Source: Hellea sp042093735
GTDB lineage: Bacteria > Pseudomonadota > Alphaproteobacteria > Caulobacterales > Maricaulaceae
Length of the DNA: 13,332 bases
Assembly: GCA_042093735.1 (NCBI GenBank)
Contig: JBELEM010000042.1
Location: 1 to 13,332 of the forward strand
Direction of reading: 5' to 3'
Shown here one piece after another: positions 8,085-13,332 of this stretch (position 1 is the first letter of the stretch; every line of letters begins with the position of its first letter). Made by a program: the position numbers and the translations under genes. The notes under the pieces are model-generated. The model saw only the letters and a program-made list of their open reading frames with translations, was not told the DNA's origin and searched no databases.

Positions 8085-9204
8085 TTGTTACATCCGTTCT
8101 ATTTCGTATATTCGACCAAGCTGATAAAATCTGATCAACGTCTTTGCTCATACTTTTATAACCAAAACTTACTCTAATTGCTCCCTTAGGAGCAACATTC
8201 GACAAACCCATTGATTTTATGGTGCGGTTTTCATTAGATTTACCAGAGGAACATGCAGAACCGGTTGAAACAGAAATCCCTGCTAGATCTAAAGCCATCA
8301 TCATAGTCATCGCATTTAAGTCAGGAGAGGAAACAAAACTAGTATTTGGCAAGCGATCGACATTTGCCCCAAAAATATTAAGATCAGATTCTATGTTTTT
8401 TAAACGCATCTCAAATGAGTCACGAAGTTTTTCTGTAAAATCCAAATTATTCATCACAGCAGCAGCAACCCCAAAACCGTGAATACCCGCTAAATTCATG
8501 GTCCCTGAACGCATTCGTCGCTCTTGACCTCCTCCGCAAAGCAAAGGTGAAAAAGGGGTATTGGGACAAGCATACAAAGCCCCTACTCCTTGTGGACCAC
8601 CAATTTTATGTGCTGATATAGCTATATAATCCGCATTAAATATCATAGGTATTTTTCCAAAGGCTTGCACAGCATCAACAAGAACTAAACCGTCATATTG
8701 GTGAACAATATCAACTATGGTATCTACAGGCTGCAATACACCTGTTTCCCCATTAGCAGCCGAAACAGATACGAACGGCCTACCATCAGATATATTCCAA
8801 TTTTTTAGTGTTTCTTCAAGATGTGCAGTATCCGTGATCCCGTTAATGTCAGTTGGAATAAAATCATGAGAATAACCCCAATTCTCGGCTGCTTTATATG
8901 TGGCTGCATGATCAGCATTGGAAAATAACATTTTCTTACATCCAGCATTATGAGCAGCAAAAATAGCTGTATTTAATGCTTCAGTTCCGCTGCCAGTAAA
9001 AATAATATCCTGAGAACAAACACCCATTTCCAATCCAATGGTTTCTCGAGCTTTTGATATAACTGCCTGAGCTTTGCGCCCATCATTATGCTGGGCTGAA
9101 GAATTACCATAGAGGCTCATAACATCAGTTACAGCTGCTATAACCTCAGGCCTTATCGGGCAACTAGCATTGTTATCAAGATATACTCTAGTCAAACGAC
9201 GCAC
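8077..9204 (-). CDS. iscS: Class I cysteine desulfurase, IscS/NifS type
   Basis: A PLP-dependent cysteine desulfurase of the IscS/NifS branch, distinct from SufS. The PLP lysine is K200 in AISAHKIGGPQGVGAL. The persulfide cysteine is C318 in STGSACSSGK, the long flexible loop typical of class I. H99 in NADHAATYK is at the usual cofactor-stacking position, and VYLDNNASCPIRPEV opens the fold. There is no ATG at the 5' end. GTG 9204 is the longest start (375 residues), but AGG at 9204-9206 lies 8 nt before a TTG at 9195. That TTG would give the family-like N-terminus MTRVYLDNNAS (372 residues) and may be the real start. It follows iscR by 103 nt and overlaps sufB by 8 nt. It may supply sulfur to SUF directly, or also to tRNA thiolation and other pathways. 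Confidence 0.93.
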   Translation of the reverse strand: MRRLTRVYLDNNASCPIRPEVIAAVTDVMSLYGNSSAQHNDGRKAQAVISKARETIGLEMGVCSQDIIFTGSGTEALNTAIFAAHNAGCKKMLFSNADHAATYKAAENWGYSHDFIPTDINGITDTAHLEETLKNWNISDGRPFVSVSAANGETGVLQPVDTIVDIVHQYDGLVLVDAVQAFGKIPMIFNADYIAISAHKIGGPQGVGALYACPNTPFSPLLCGGGQERRMRSGTMNLAGIHGFGVAAAVMNNLDFTEKLRDSFEMRLKNIESDLNIFGANVDRLPNTSFVSSPDLNAMTMMMALDLAGISVSTGSACSSGKSNENRTIKSMGLSNVAPKGAIRVSFGYKSMSKDVDQILSAWSNIRNRTDVTNE

Positions 9205-9246
9205 CTGTAGAGTTTATAGCAAATAGTGGTCGATATTTTACTGAAA

Positions 9247-9267
9247 AAGTTAGTTTGAACTTAACTT
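9247..9267 (-). other. Imperfect stem-loop with T-run between iscR and iscS (possible attenuator)
   Basis: In the 103-nt iscR-iscS gap, AAGTTA pairs with TAACTT around a loop of about 9 nt. Read on the minus strand, the second arm runs into TTTTTC. This resembles a weak intrinsic terminator or an mRNA processing or stability hairpin that could lower iscS-suf expression relative to iscR. The stem has only one G-C pair, so it may be chance in AT-rich DNA. I see no strong second promoter in the gap, although TATAAA occurs just before iscS. Confidence 0.25.
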
Positions 9268-9307
9268 GAGAGCTATTTATTATTTCGTGTAATATAAACA
9301 ATTTAAT

Positions 9308-9739
9308 CTAACCCAAACCATTGTCATTTAGGTTTCCAGAAATAACATCATGAACCGTAACAGAAACTAAAAAGTCTTCTATATGATTTTCTAAGGCCCC
9401 CCAAAGATTGTGCGTTAAACAAAGATCAGCTTTTCCTGTGCACGCCTTTTTAATGCTAGGGCTACACCCATGAGCCTGAATATTTTCATCAACTGCATGA
9501 ATTATTTTATTAAGTGTTAAGTTCTTGGCAGAATGAGCGAGCACATAACCTCCAGATGATCCTCTGTAACTATCAACGAGTCCAGCGCGACGCAATTTTG
9601 CAAATAATTGCTCCAGATAGTTCAATGATATACCCTGACGACGTGATATATCTGTCAAAGGTATAAGTGAGCCTGATCCTTGAGCGGCCATATCAGCTAT
9701 AGCCATTACGGCATACCTTCCTTTTGATGTTAGTTTCAC
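9308..9739 (-). CDS. iscR: Rrf2-family Fe-S sensing repressor IscR
   Basis: A 143-residue Rrf2-family regulator. The winged helix-turn-helix occupies about residues 1-65: MKLTSKGRYAVMAIADMA at the start, then ISLNYLEQLFAKLRRAGLV and the wing GSSGGYVL. Cluster ligand candidates are C92, C100, C107 and H110. CLTHNLW matches the E. coli IscR motif CLTHALW, which favours IscR over RirA or NsrR. The ligand spacing C-x7-C-x6-C-x2-H is wider than in E. coli (C-x5-C-x5-C-x2-H). The start codon is GTG at 9737-9739. A stop lies upstream in frame with no ATG between, and the ribosome binding site is weak. It heads the suf operon, with an IscR operator about 90-110 nt upstream of its start, so it very likely represses its own operon when clusters are plentiful. 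Confidence 0.95.
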   Translation of the reverse strand: MKLTSKGRYAVMAIADMAAQGSGSLIPLTDISRRQGISLNYLEQLFAKLRRAGLVDSYRGSSGGYVLAHSAKNLTLNKIIHAVDENIQAHGCSPSIKKACTGKADLCLTHNLWGALENHIEDFLVSVTVHDVISGNLNDNGLG

Positions 9740-9805
9740 TTTATATGATCTTTCTTCAAAGGTTTTACTCGCTTTTTCATAATTGAGTCGTTAATAGCCC
9801 AATAA

Positions 9806-9818
9806 GAAGTATTTAGTC
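9806..9818. promoter_or_regulatory. Degenerate second IscR-like site, 30 bp from the main operator
   Basis: TTTAGTC at 9812-9818 repeats the right half of the main operator (9842-9848) at a spacing of exactly 30 bp, close to three helical turns. The 13-bp window matches the main palindrome at 9 of 13 positions, with the left arm degraded. It would lie downstream of the predicted iscR -10. It could be a weak second IscR dimer site or coincidence. Confidence 0.35.
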
Positions 9819-9821
9819 CGT

Positions 9822-9850
9822 CATGTAAGTATCCCGACTAGTTTAGTCAA
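9822..9850 (-). promoter_or_regulatory. Predicted iscR-suf operon promoter
   Basis: On the minus strand, TTGACT (9850-9845) matches a housekeeping -35 box at 5 of 6 positions. After a 17-nt spacer a weak -10, TACATG, lies at 9827-9822. The -35 and spacer are inside the IscR palindrome, the arrangement expected for repression by blocking RNA polymerase. A start site near 9815 would give a leader of about 75 nt. The poor -10 is the weak point of this call. Confidence 0.5.
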
Positions 9851-9854
9851 GTTT
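9830..9854. promoter_or_regulatory. IscR operator (type 1-like)
   Basis: The perfect inverted repeat GACTA-GTT-TAGTC spans 9836-9848, flanked by CCC on the left and AAG on the right. It fits the core of the E. coli type 1 IscR consensus (SYY GACTR www YAGTC RRS) at all positions except one spacer base. The outer ATA/TAT arms are mostly lost. It lies between iscR and the divergent hydrolase gene and covers the iscR -35, so it could control both. A protein encoded next door with IscR ligands supports the assignment. Confidence 0.8.
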
Positions 9855-9898
9855 AAGTACACCGGATGACTGCGACATAACAGTAATTAAGGAATATC

Positions 9899-10567
9899 AT
9901 GCCAGAAGTAATATTTAACGGGCCAGAAGGAAGACTCGAAGGACGTTATCATCCCTCAGATAACCCACAAGCTCCATGCGCTTTAATTTTGCCCCCACAC
10001 CCCAAAGCTGGCGGACACATGGATCATAGAATCACAGTGGCAATGTACGAACAATACAAAACTCGTGGGTTCTCGGTCTTGAGATTTAACTTCAGGGGGG
10101 TCGGTAGATCTGTTGGGGAATACGATAATGGGCAAGGCGAGTTACAAGATGCAGCATACGCAATGGATTACATCCAAAGCTTCAATCAAAATGCACCCTT
10201 CACATGGGTATCAGGGTACTCATTCGGCGCTTGGATAGGAATGCAGTTGTTAATGCGACGCCCGGAAGTTTTAGGGTTTATCTCTATGAGCTTGCCAACA
10301 AATACTTATGATTTTGCATTCTTAGCACCATGTCCAGCGTCAGGTTTAATTACTTATGGTTCACAAGATCCAATAGTCCCAGCTGACGAAGTTGACAGTG
10401 TCGTTGAAAAAATTCGTGTGCAAAAAGGTCACATAATACACACTCATTGCATTGAAGGTGCTGACCACTTTTACACCAATCACCTAGATATAGCTATGAA
10501 TGTTATTGATGACTATCTAGACGAAAATTTAGACCCACAATATTGCCCTCCGCGTGAAATTGAATAA
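9899..10567 (+). CDS. Alpha/beta hydrolase (COG2945-like), divergent from iscR
   Basis: A 222-residue single-domain cytosolic alpha/beta hydrolase. The nucleophile elbow is GYSFGA with S108. The triad is completed by D157 in YGSQDPIVPADE and H190 in EGADHFYTNH. The oxyanion region is near LPPHPKAGGHMDH (31-43), and NFRGVGRSVGEYDNGQGE (64-81) is the conserved loop of this small-hydrolase group. There is no signal peptide. The ATG at 9899 is preceded by AAGGA (9889-9893) at 5 nt. Such hydrolases often sit beside suf/isc clusters in Alphaproteobacteria. The substrate is unknown, and I assign no reaction beyond probable ester or thioester hydrolysis. It shares its upstream region with iscR, so IscR may also affect it. 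It converges on anmK with a 95-nt gap. Confidence 0.88.
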   Translation: MPEVIFNGPEGRLEGRYHPSDNPQAPCALILPPHPKAGGHMDHRITVAMYEQYKTRGFSVLRFNFRGVGRSVGEYDNGQGELQDAAYAMDYIQSFNQNAPFTWVSGYSFGAWIGMQLLMRRPEVLGFISMSLPTNTYDFAFLAPCPASGLITYGSQDPIVPADEVDSVVEKIRVQKGHIIHTHCIEGADHFYTNHLDIAMNVIDDYLDENLDPQYCPPREIE

Positions 10568-10590
10568 GCTAGTGAATATCCTTTAAAAGG

Positions 10591-10607
10591 AAAAGTACAC
10601 TTTTTTT
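10591..10607 (+). terminator. Weak candidate terminator after the hydrolase gene
   Basis: AAAAG (10591-10595), loop TACA, then CTTTTTTT (10600-10607) could form a short 5-bp stem followed by T residues, 24 nt after the hydrolase stop. A second short stem, TCCTT-TAA-AAGGA, lies just before it. Both are weak and A-T rich. The convergent anmK makes termination here plausible. Confidence 0.3.
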
Positions 10608-10662
10608 CTTCAATGAAATTGAAAGTATCAAGACAACCTTCTTAACTTACGCGCTCTTACAA

Positions 10663-11781
10663 TTAATTTGGTAAAGATAATTTTCCACCCGTTAGCGGCT
10701 CTTTCACTCCTGTTGTAGCTGGAAAGCTTATAGGCAGACCAAGTTGAGACCTCACTGCTAAATAAGCAAAAGCTTGAGCTTCGACCGCATCAGAGATCCA
10801 ACCAACTTTTTCAGTAGTGCTAATTTTCATATCTAGTTTTCTGTCTAAAAGAGAAATTATGGCTTTGTTATGCCTCCCACCGCCGCAAACAATCATTTCA
10901 AGTGGGTTTTGATTAAATTTTTTAATAACATCTGCTATGGCCTCCACAACAAAAGCGACTAATGTCGCAGCCCCGTCTTCTACAGAATAATTTTTTATAT
11001 CATTTAGCACATTAAAGTCATATCGATCAGCAGAGCGAGGTATGTTTTTTTTAAAAAAATTACACTCTAACCAGCTTTTTACTTGTACATAGTTAGCCTT
11101 CCCGGCCAATGCATATTGGCCATAAGGATCATAAAGGCCCAAACCATTTTGATTTATCCAATTATCAATTGGACCGTTTCCAGGTCCAGTATCAGTAGCT
11201 GTGATTTCATTACTTTTTGATACCAAAGTTAAATTAGACACACCACCTATATTCAAAATAACCGTGGGAAGTCTCAATCTAGAATATAACGCAAGTGATT
11301 TATGGTAAATTGGGGCTAAAGGGGCACCCTGCCCCATGTTTGCAATATCATTACTTCTAAAATCATACCAAACAGGGCAATTTAGGTCTTTTGCTAATTT
11401 TTCTCCGTTACCAAGCTGTAATGTTTGCCCCCTTGTTCCATCGAGCGGTGGATGATGCAAAACTGTTTGGCCATGAAAACCTATAAGGTTTAACCGTCGT
11501 GACCAAGACTTATTGGTTTCACATAATTTCTCAACAGCTAGCCTATGAGTTTCAAGAATAATATTATCGGCATCCTCAAATATAGAAGGTTGTGGGCCTG
11601 TGAAATTCCACCTTAAAGCAGCCTGAATAGTTTGCTCTAAAATCACCCTTTCCTTGGGTGAGTATTGAATACATAAACTTGGTCCGAATTCATGAATTCT
11701 TTCACCATCCGTGCGCAAAAAAGCAGCATCTACTCCATCCAAAGAGGTTCCACTCATTAAGCCTAAGGAAACATAATCCAT
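10663..11781 (-). CDS. anmK: Anhydro-N-acetylmuramic acid kinase AnmK
   Basis: A 372-residue sugar kinase of the ASKHA fold. It opens the 1,6-anhydro ring of anhMurNAc and phosphorylates it to MurNAc-6-phosphate in cell-wall recycling. The N-terminal phosphate loop is GLMSGTSLDGVDAA (7-20). GFHGQTVLHHPP is at 101-112, MGQGAPLAPIYH at 149-160 and NIGGVSNLT at 177-185. The catalytic Asp is D197 in TDTGPGNGPIDNW. CGGGRHN (299-305) and DAVEAQAFAYLAVRS (331-345) complete the set. Length is typical. The ATG at 11781 has AGAGG about 14 nt upstream, farther than usual, so expression may be low or the leader structured. It is divergent from tyrS, a pairing common in Alphaproteobacteria. No etherase (MurQ) gene is in view. 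Confidence 0.95.
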   Translation of the reverse strand: MDYVSLGLMSGTSLDGVDAAFLRTDGERIHEFGPSLCIQYSPKERVILEQTIQAALRWNFTGPQPSIFEDADNIILETHRLAVEKLCETNKSWSRRLNLIGFHGQTVLHHPPLDGTRGQTLQLGNGEKLAKDLNCPVWYDFRSNDIANMGQGAPLAPIYHKSLALYSRLRLPTVILNIGGVSNLTLVSKSNEITATDTGPGNGPIDNWINQNGLGLYDPYGQYALAGKANYVQVKSWLECNFFKKNIPRSADRYDFNVLNDIKNYSVEDGAATLVAFVVEAIADVIKKFNQNPLEMIVCGGGRHNKAIISLLDRKLDMKISTTEKVGWISDAVEAQAFAYLAVRSQLGLPISFPATTGVKEPLTGGKLSLPN

Positions 11782-11855
11782 TTGTTCTGAACTTACCTCT
11801 TTAACTTAGCACTCAGTGTTGCTAGTATCCATTAAGATATAGTTAGGCCAGAAAC

Positions 11856-13124
11856 ATGAATAAATATCAATCAAAATTGATGCAAAACCTTACTGAAAGA
11901 GGATTTTTATATCAGTGTACAGACCCACAAGGCCTGGATAGTTTGGCACATAAAGAAAATTTAACGGGTTATATTGGCTTTGATTGTACTGCCCCAAGTT
12001 TGCATGTTGGTTCGTTGGTGCAAATAATGATGCTCCGTCAACTACAAAAGTCAGGCGGTCGTCCAATAATATTACTTGGTGGAGGCACTACGAAAATTGG
12101 TGACCCGTCTGACAAAGACAAGTCAAGACCTATATTAACTGACGATTTAATAAAAAATAACAAAGAAGGTATTAAAAAAGTTTTTTCTAAATATTTGGAA
12201 TTTGATGGTCCTAATAGTGCTGTGATAGTCGATAATAGTGATTGGCTTGATGGTCTGGGTTATATAGATTTTTTAAGGGATGTAGGAAAACTATTTACCG
12301 TAAATAAGATGATCGCAATGGAAACTGTAAAAAGACGAATTGAGAATGAACAACCAATGACTTTTTTAGAGTTTAACTATCCTTTACTACAAAGCTATGA
12401 TTTTGTTGAACTAAACAAAAGGTACAACTGCACATTACAACTTGGTGGCTCAGATCAATGGGGAAATATAACAAGCGGTATTGACCTAACAAGAAGAATG
12501 TTGGGTACTCAATGTTTTGGTTTTACAACACCATTAATTACAACAGCATCTGGAGGGAAGATGGGCAAGACAGCTGATGGTGCTGTATGGCTCAACTCTG
12601 ACACCTCTCTTGGAGAAAGTTATACAAAAAGTCCATATGATTATTGGCAATTCTGGCGTAATACTGATGATGCCGATGTTGGTAAGTTTTTTAAGCTATT
12701 TACCGATTTATCATTGGAGGAAATAGACGGTATCGAAAAACTAACCGGTGCCGATATTAACAAAGCAAAGATTCGGTTAGCAAATGAGGTAACAGCAATG
12801 CTGCATGGCATTAGTGCAGCTAGAGAGGCAGAAGTAACAGCTAATGATACTTTCAAAAAGGGGTTAAATTCAGCAGGCCTACCTACCATTATGATAGAGA
12901 GAAGCAAATTAGAGGGCACAGGAATTCTTCAAGCATCTGTTTTAACAGGACTTGCCTTATCTAATGGAGAAGGCAGAAGACACATAAAAGCAGGGGCATT
13001 AAAAATTAATGGTGTAAAAGTTACGGATCACGAATACAAATTATCGCAAAATGATTTAAAAGATGGATCCGTCAAAATTTCAATCGGAAAAAAAAGGCAT
13101 GCTTTATTAAAGTCTCACGATTAG
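11856..13124 (+). CDS. tyrS: Tyrosyl-tRNA synthetase
   Basis: A 422-residue class I aminoacyl-tRNA synthetase that charges tRNA-Tyr in the cytoplasm. The HIGH-type motif is HVGS at 50-53 within DCTAPSLHVGSLVQIMML. The tyrosine and ATP pocket includes LQLGGSDQWGNI (194-205). The KMSKS loop is KMGKT at 235-239 followed by ADGAVWLN, a form usual for alphaproteobacterial TyrS. SPYDYWQFWRNT is at 259-270. A C-terminal S4 RNA-binding domain occupies about 355-420 (GEGRRHIKAGALKINGVKV). The ATG at 11856 has AGG 8 nt upstream. The 74-nt spacer to anmK must hold both promoters, but I cannot assign -35/-10 pairs. The stop is one base from the stop of the convergent gene at the right edge. Confidence 0.97.
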   Translation: MNKYQSKLMQNLTERGFLYQCTDPQGLDSLAHKENLTGYIGFDCTAPSLHVGSLVQIMMLRQLQKSGGRPIILLGGGTTKIGDPSDKDKSRPILTDDLIKNNKEGIKKVFSKYLEFDGPNSAVIVDNSDWLDGLGYIDFLRDVGKLFTVNKMIAMETVKRRIENEQPMTFLEFNYPLLQSYDFVELNKRYNCTLQLGGSDQWGNITSGIDLTRRMLGTQCFGFTTPLITTASGGKMGKTADGAVWLNSDTSLGESYTKSPYDYWQFWRNTDDADVGKFFKLFTDLSLEEIDGIEKLTGADINKAKIRLANEVTAMLHGISAAREAEVTANDTFKKGLNSAGLPTIMIERSKLEGTGILQASVLTGLALSNGEGRRHIKAGALKINGVKVTDHEYKLSQNDLKDGSVKISIGKKRHALLKSHD

Positions 13125-13125
13125 G

Positions 13126-13332
13126 TTAATCAAAATTATCACTCAACTTTTCAACTTCAGACCAATCTTTATCACTTAACGTATCTCGATTTGTTCGAAA
13201 AATTCCACGCAAGAAGCCCGGAGTAAGAGCGGATAAAGGGTTTACTAATATTTGGGCATTACTAAATATACCCTTCACAGTATAACTAAGCGCAAAAACC
13301 CCCTCGCCCTTCTTACCAACAAATATACCTCC
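13126..13332 (-). CDS. C-terminal end of a YhdP/AsmA-like envelope protein (partial)
   Basis: An open frame of 68 codons runs from the window edge to a TAA at 13126-13128. It reads GGIFVGKKGEGVFALSYTVK, then about ten residues, then ILVNPLSALTPGFLRGIF and a charged tail ending KLSDNFD. The VNPLSxLxPGFLRxxF motif is characteristic of the extreme C-terminus of large AsmA-like/DUF3971 (YhdP-type) proteins, which lie across the periplasm and are linked to phospholipid transport to the outer membrane. Only this end is visible. The start and the bulk of the protein lie beyond position 13332. It is convergent with tyrS, one base between stops. Confidence 0.75.
   Translation of the reverse strand, partial: GGIFVGKKGEGVFALSYTVKGIFSNAQILVNPLSALTPGFLRGIFRTNRDTLSDKDWSEVEKLSDNFD

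Noticed and set aside
8219..8482. Plus-strand open frame opposite iscS
   Set aside because: Antisense to conserved active-site codons (including the SACSSGK region) and without recognisable motifs; a shadow of the real gene.
9308..9739. Calling the Rrf2 regulator RirA or NsrR
   Set aside because: The CLTHNLW motif, the adjacent IscR-type operator and the suf-operon leader position fit IscR better.
11806..11825. Imperfect palindrome AGCACTCAGTGTTGCT in the anmK-tyrS spacer
   Set aside because: Only four outer pairs form cleanly, no known regulator fits, and it does not resemble a T-box or other tRNA-synthetase leader.
1..13332. Mobile elements, CRISPR arrays, tRNA/rRNA genes, toxin-antitoxin or defence genes
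   Set aside because: Looked for on both strands; the window is filled by conserved housekeeping genes and no such features were seen.

Overview
The window is chromosomal DNA from an AT-rich Alphaproteobacterium, possibly a marine low-GC lineage. The assignment rests on four points: an rluD-rpoH pair, an iscR-iscS-sufBCDS-sufT-sufA cluster, an alpha/beta hydrolase divergent from iscR, and anmK divergent from tyrS. Protein details agree, such as the KMGKT version of the TyrS KMSKS loop and the RpoH box QKKLFFNLRR. I cannot place it below class. No mobile element, phage gene, tRNA, rRNA or CRISPR array is visible.

Layout. Positions 1-74 are AT-rich and noncoding. Positions 75-2177 (+) carry an RluD-type pseudouridine synthase and the heat-shock sigma factor RpoH. 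Positions 2186-9739 (-) hold a compact nine-gene Fe-S cluster assembly operon, transcribed right to left: iscR, an IscS/NifS-type desulfurase, sufB, an uncharacterised lipoprotein gene, sufC, sufD, sufS, sufT and sufA. Most junctions overlap or are separated by only a few bases. The exceptions are the 103-nt iscR-iscS gap and the 43-nt gap before sufC. Positions 9740-9898 form a divergent regulatory region with a near-consensus IscR operator over the -35 of the iscR promoter. Positions 9899-10567 (+) encode a serine hydrolase. AnmK (10663-11781, -) and TyrS (11856-13124, +) diverge from a 74-nt spacer. The right edge (13126-13332, -) holds the C-terminal end of a YhdP/AsmA-like protein, cut by the window boundary.

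How the genes work together. IscS and SufS mobilise sulfur from cysteine. SufB, SufC and SufD form the scaffold ATPase complex. SufA and SufT help deliver or mature clusters. IscR, a predicted Fe-S protein, can read cluster supply and repress the operon through the operator just upstream of its own gene. The odd member is the 159-residue lipoprotein gene, coupled to sufB by a TAATG overlap: an envelope protein inside an otherwise cytosolic pathway operon. I found no clearly new multi-gene system. The most novel candidates are this lipoprotein, the shortened SufD, the tandem IscR sites, and a possible weak attenuator between iscR and iscS.
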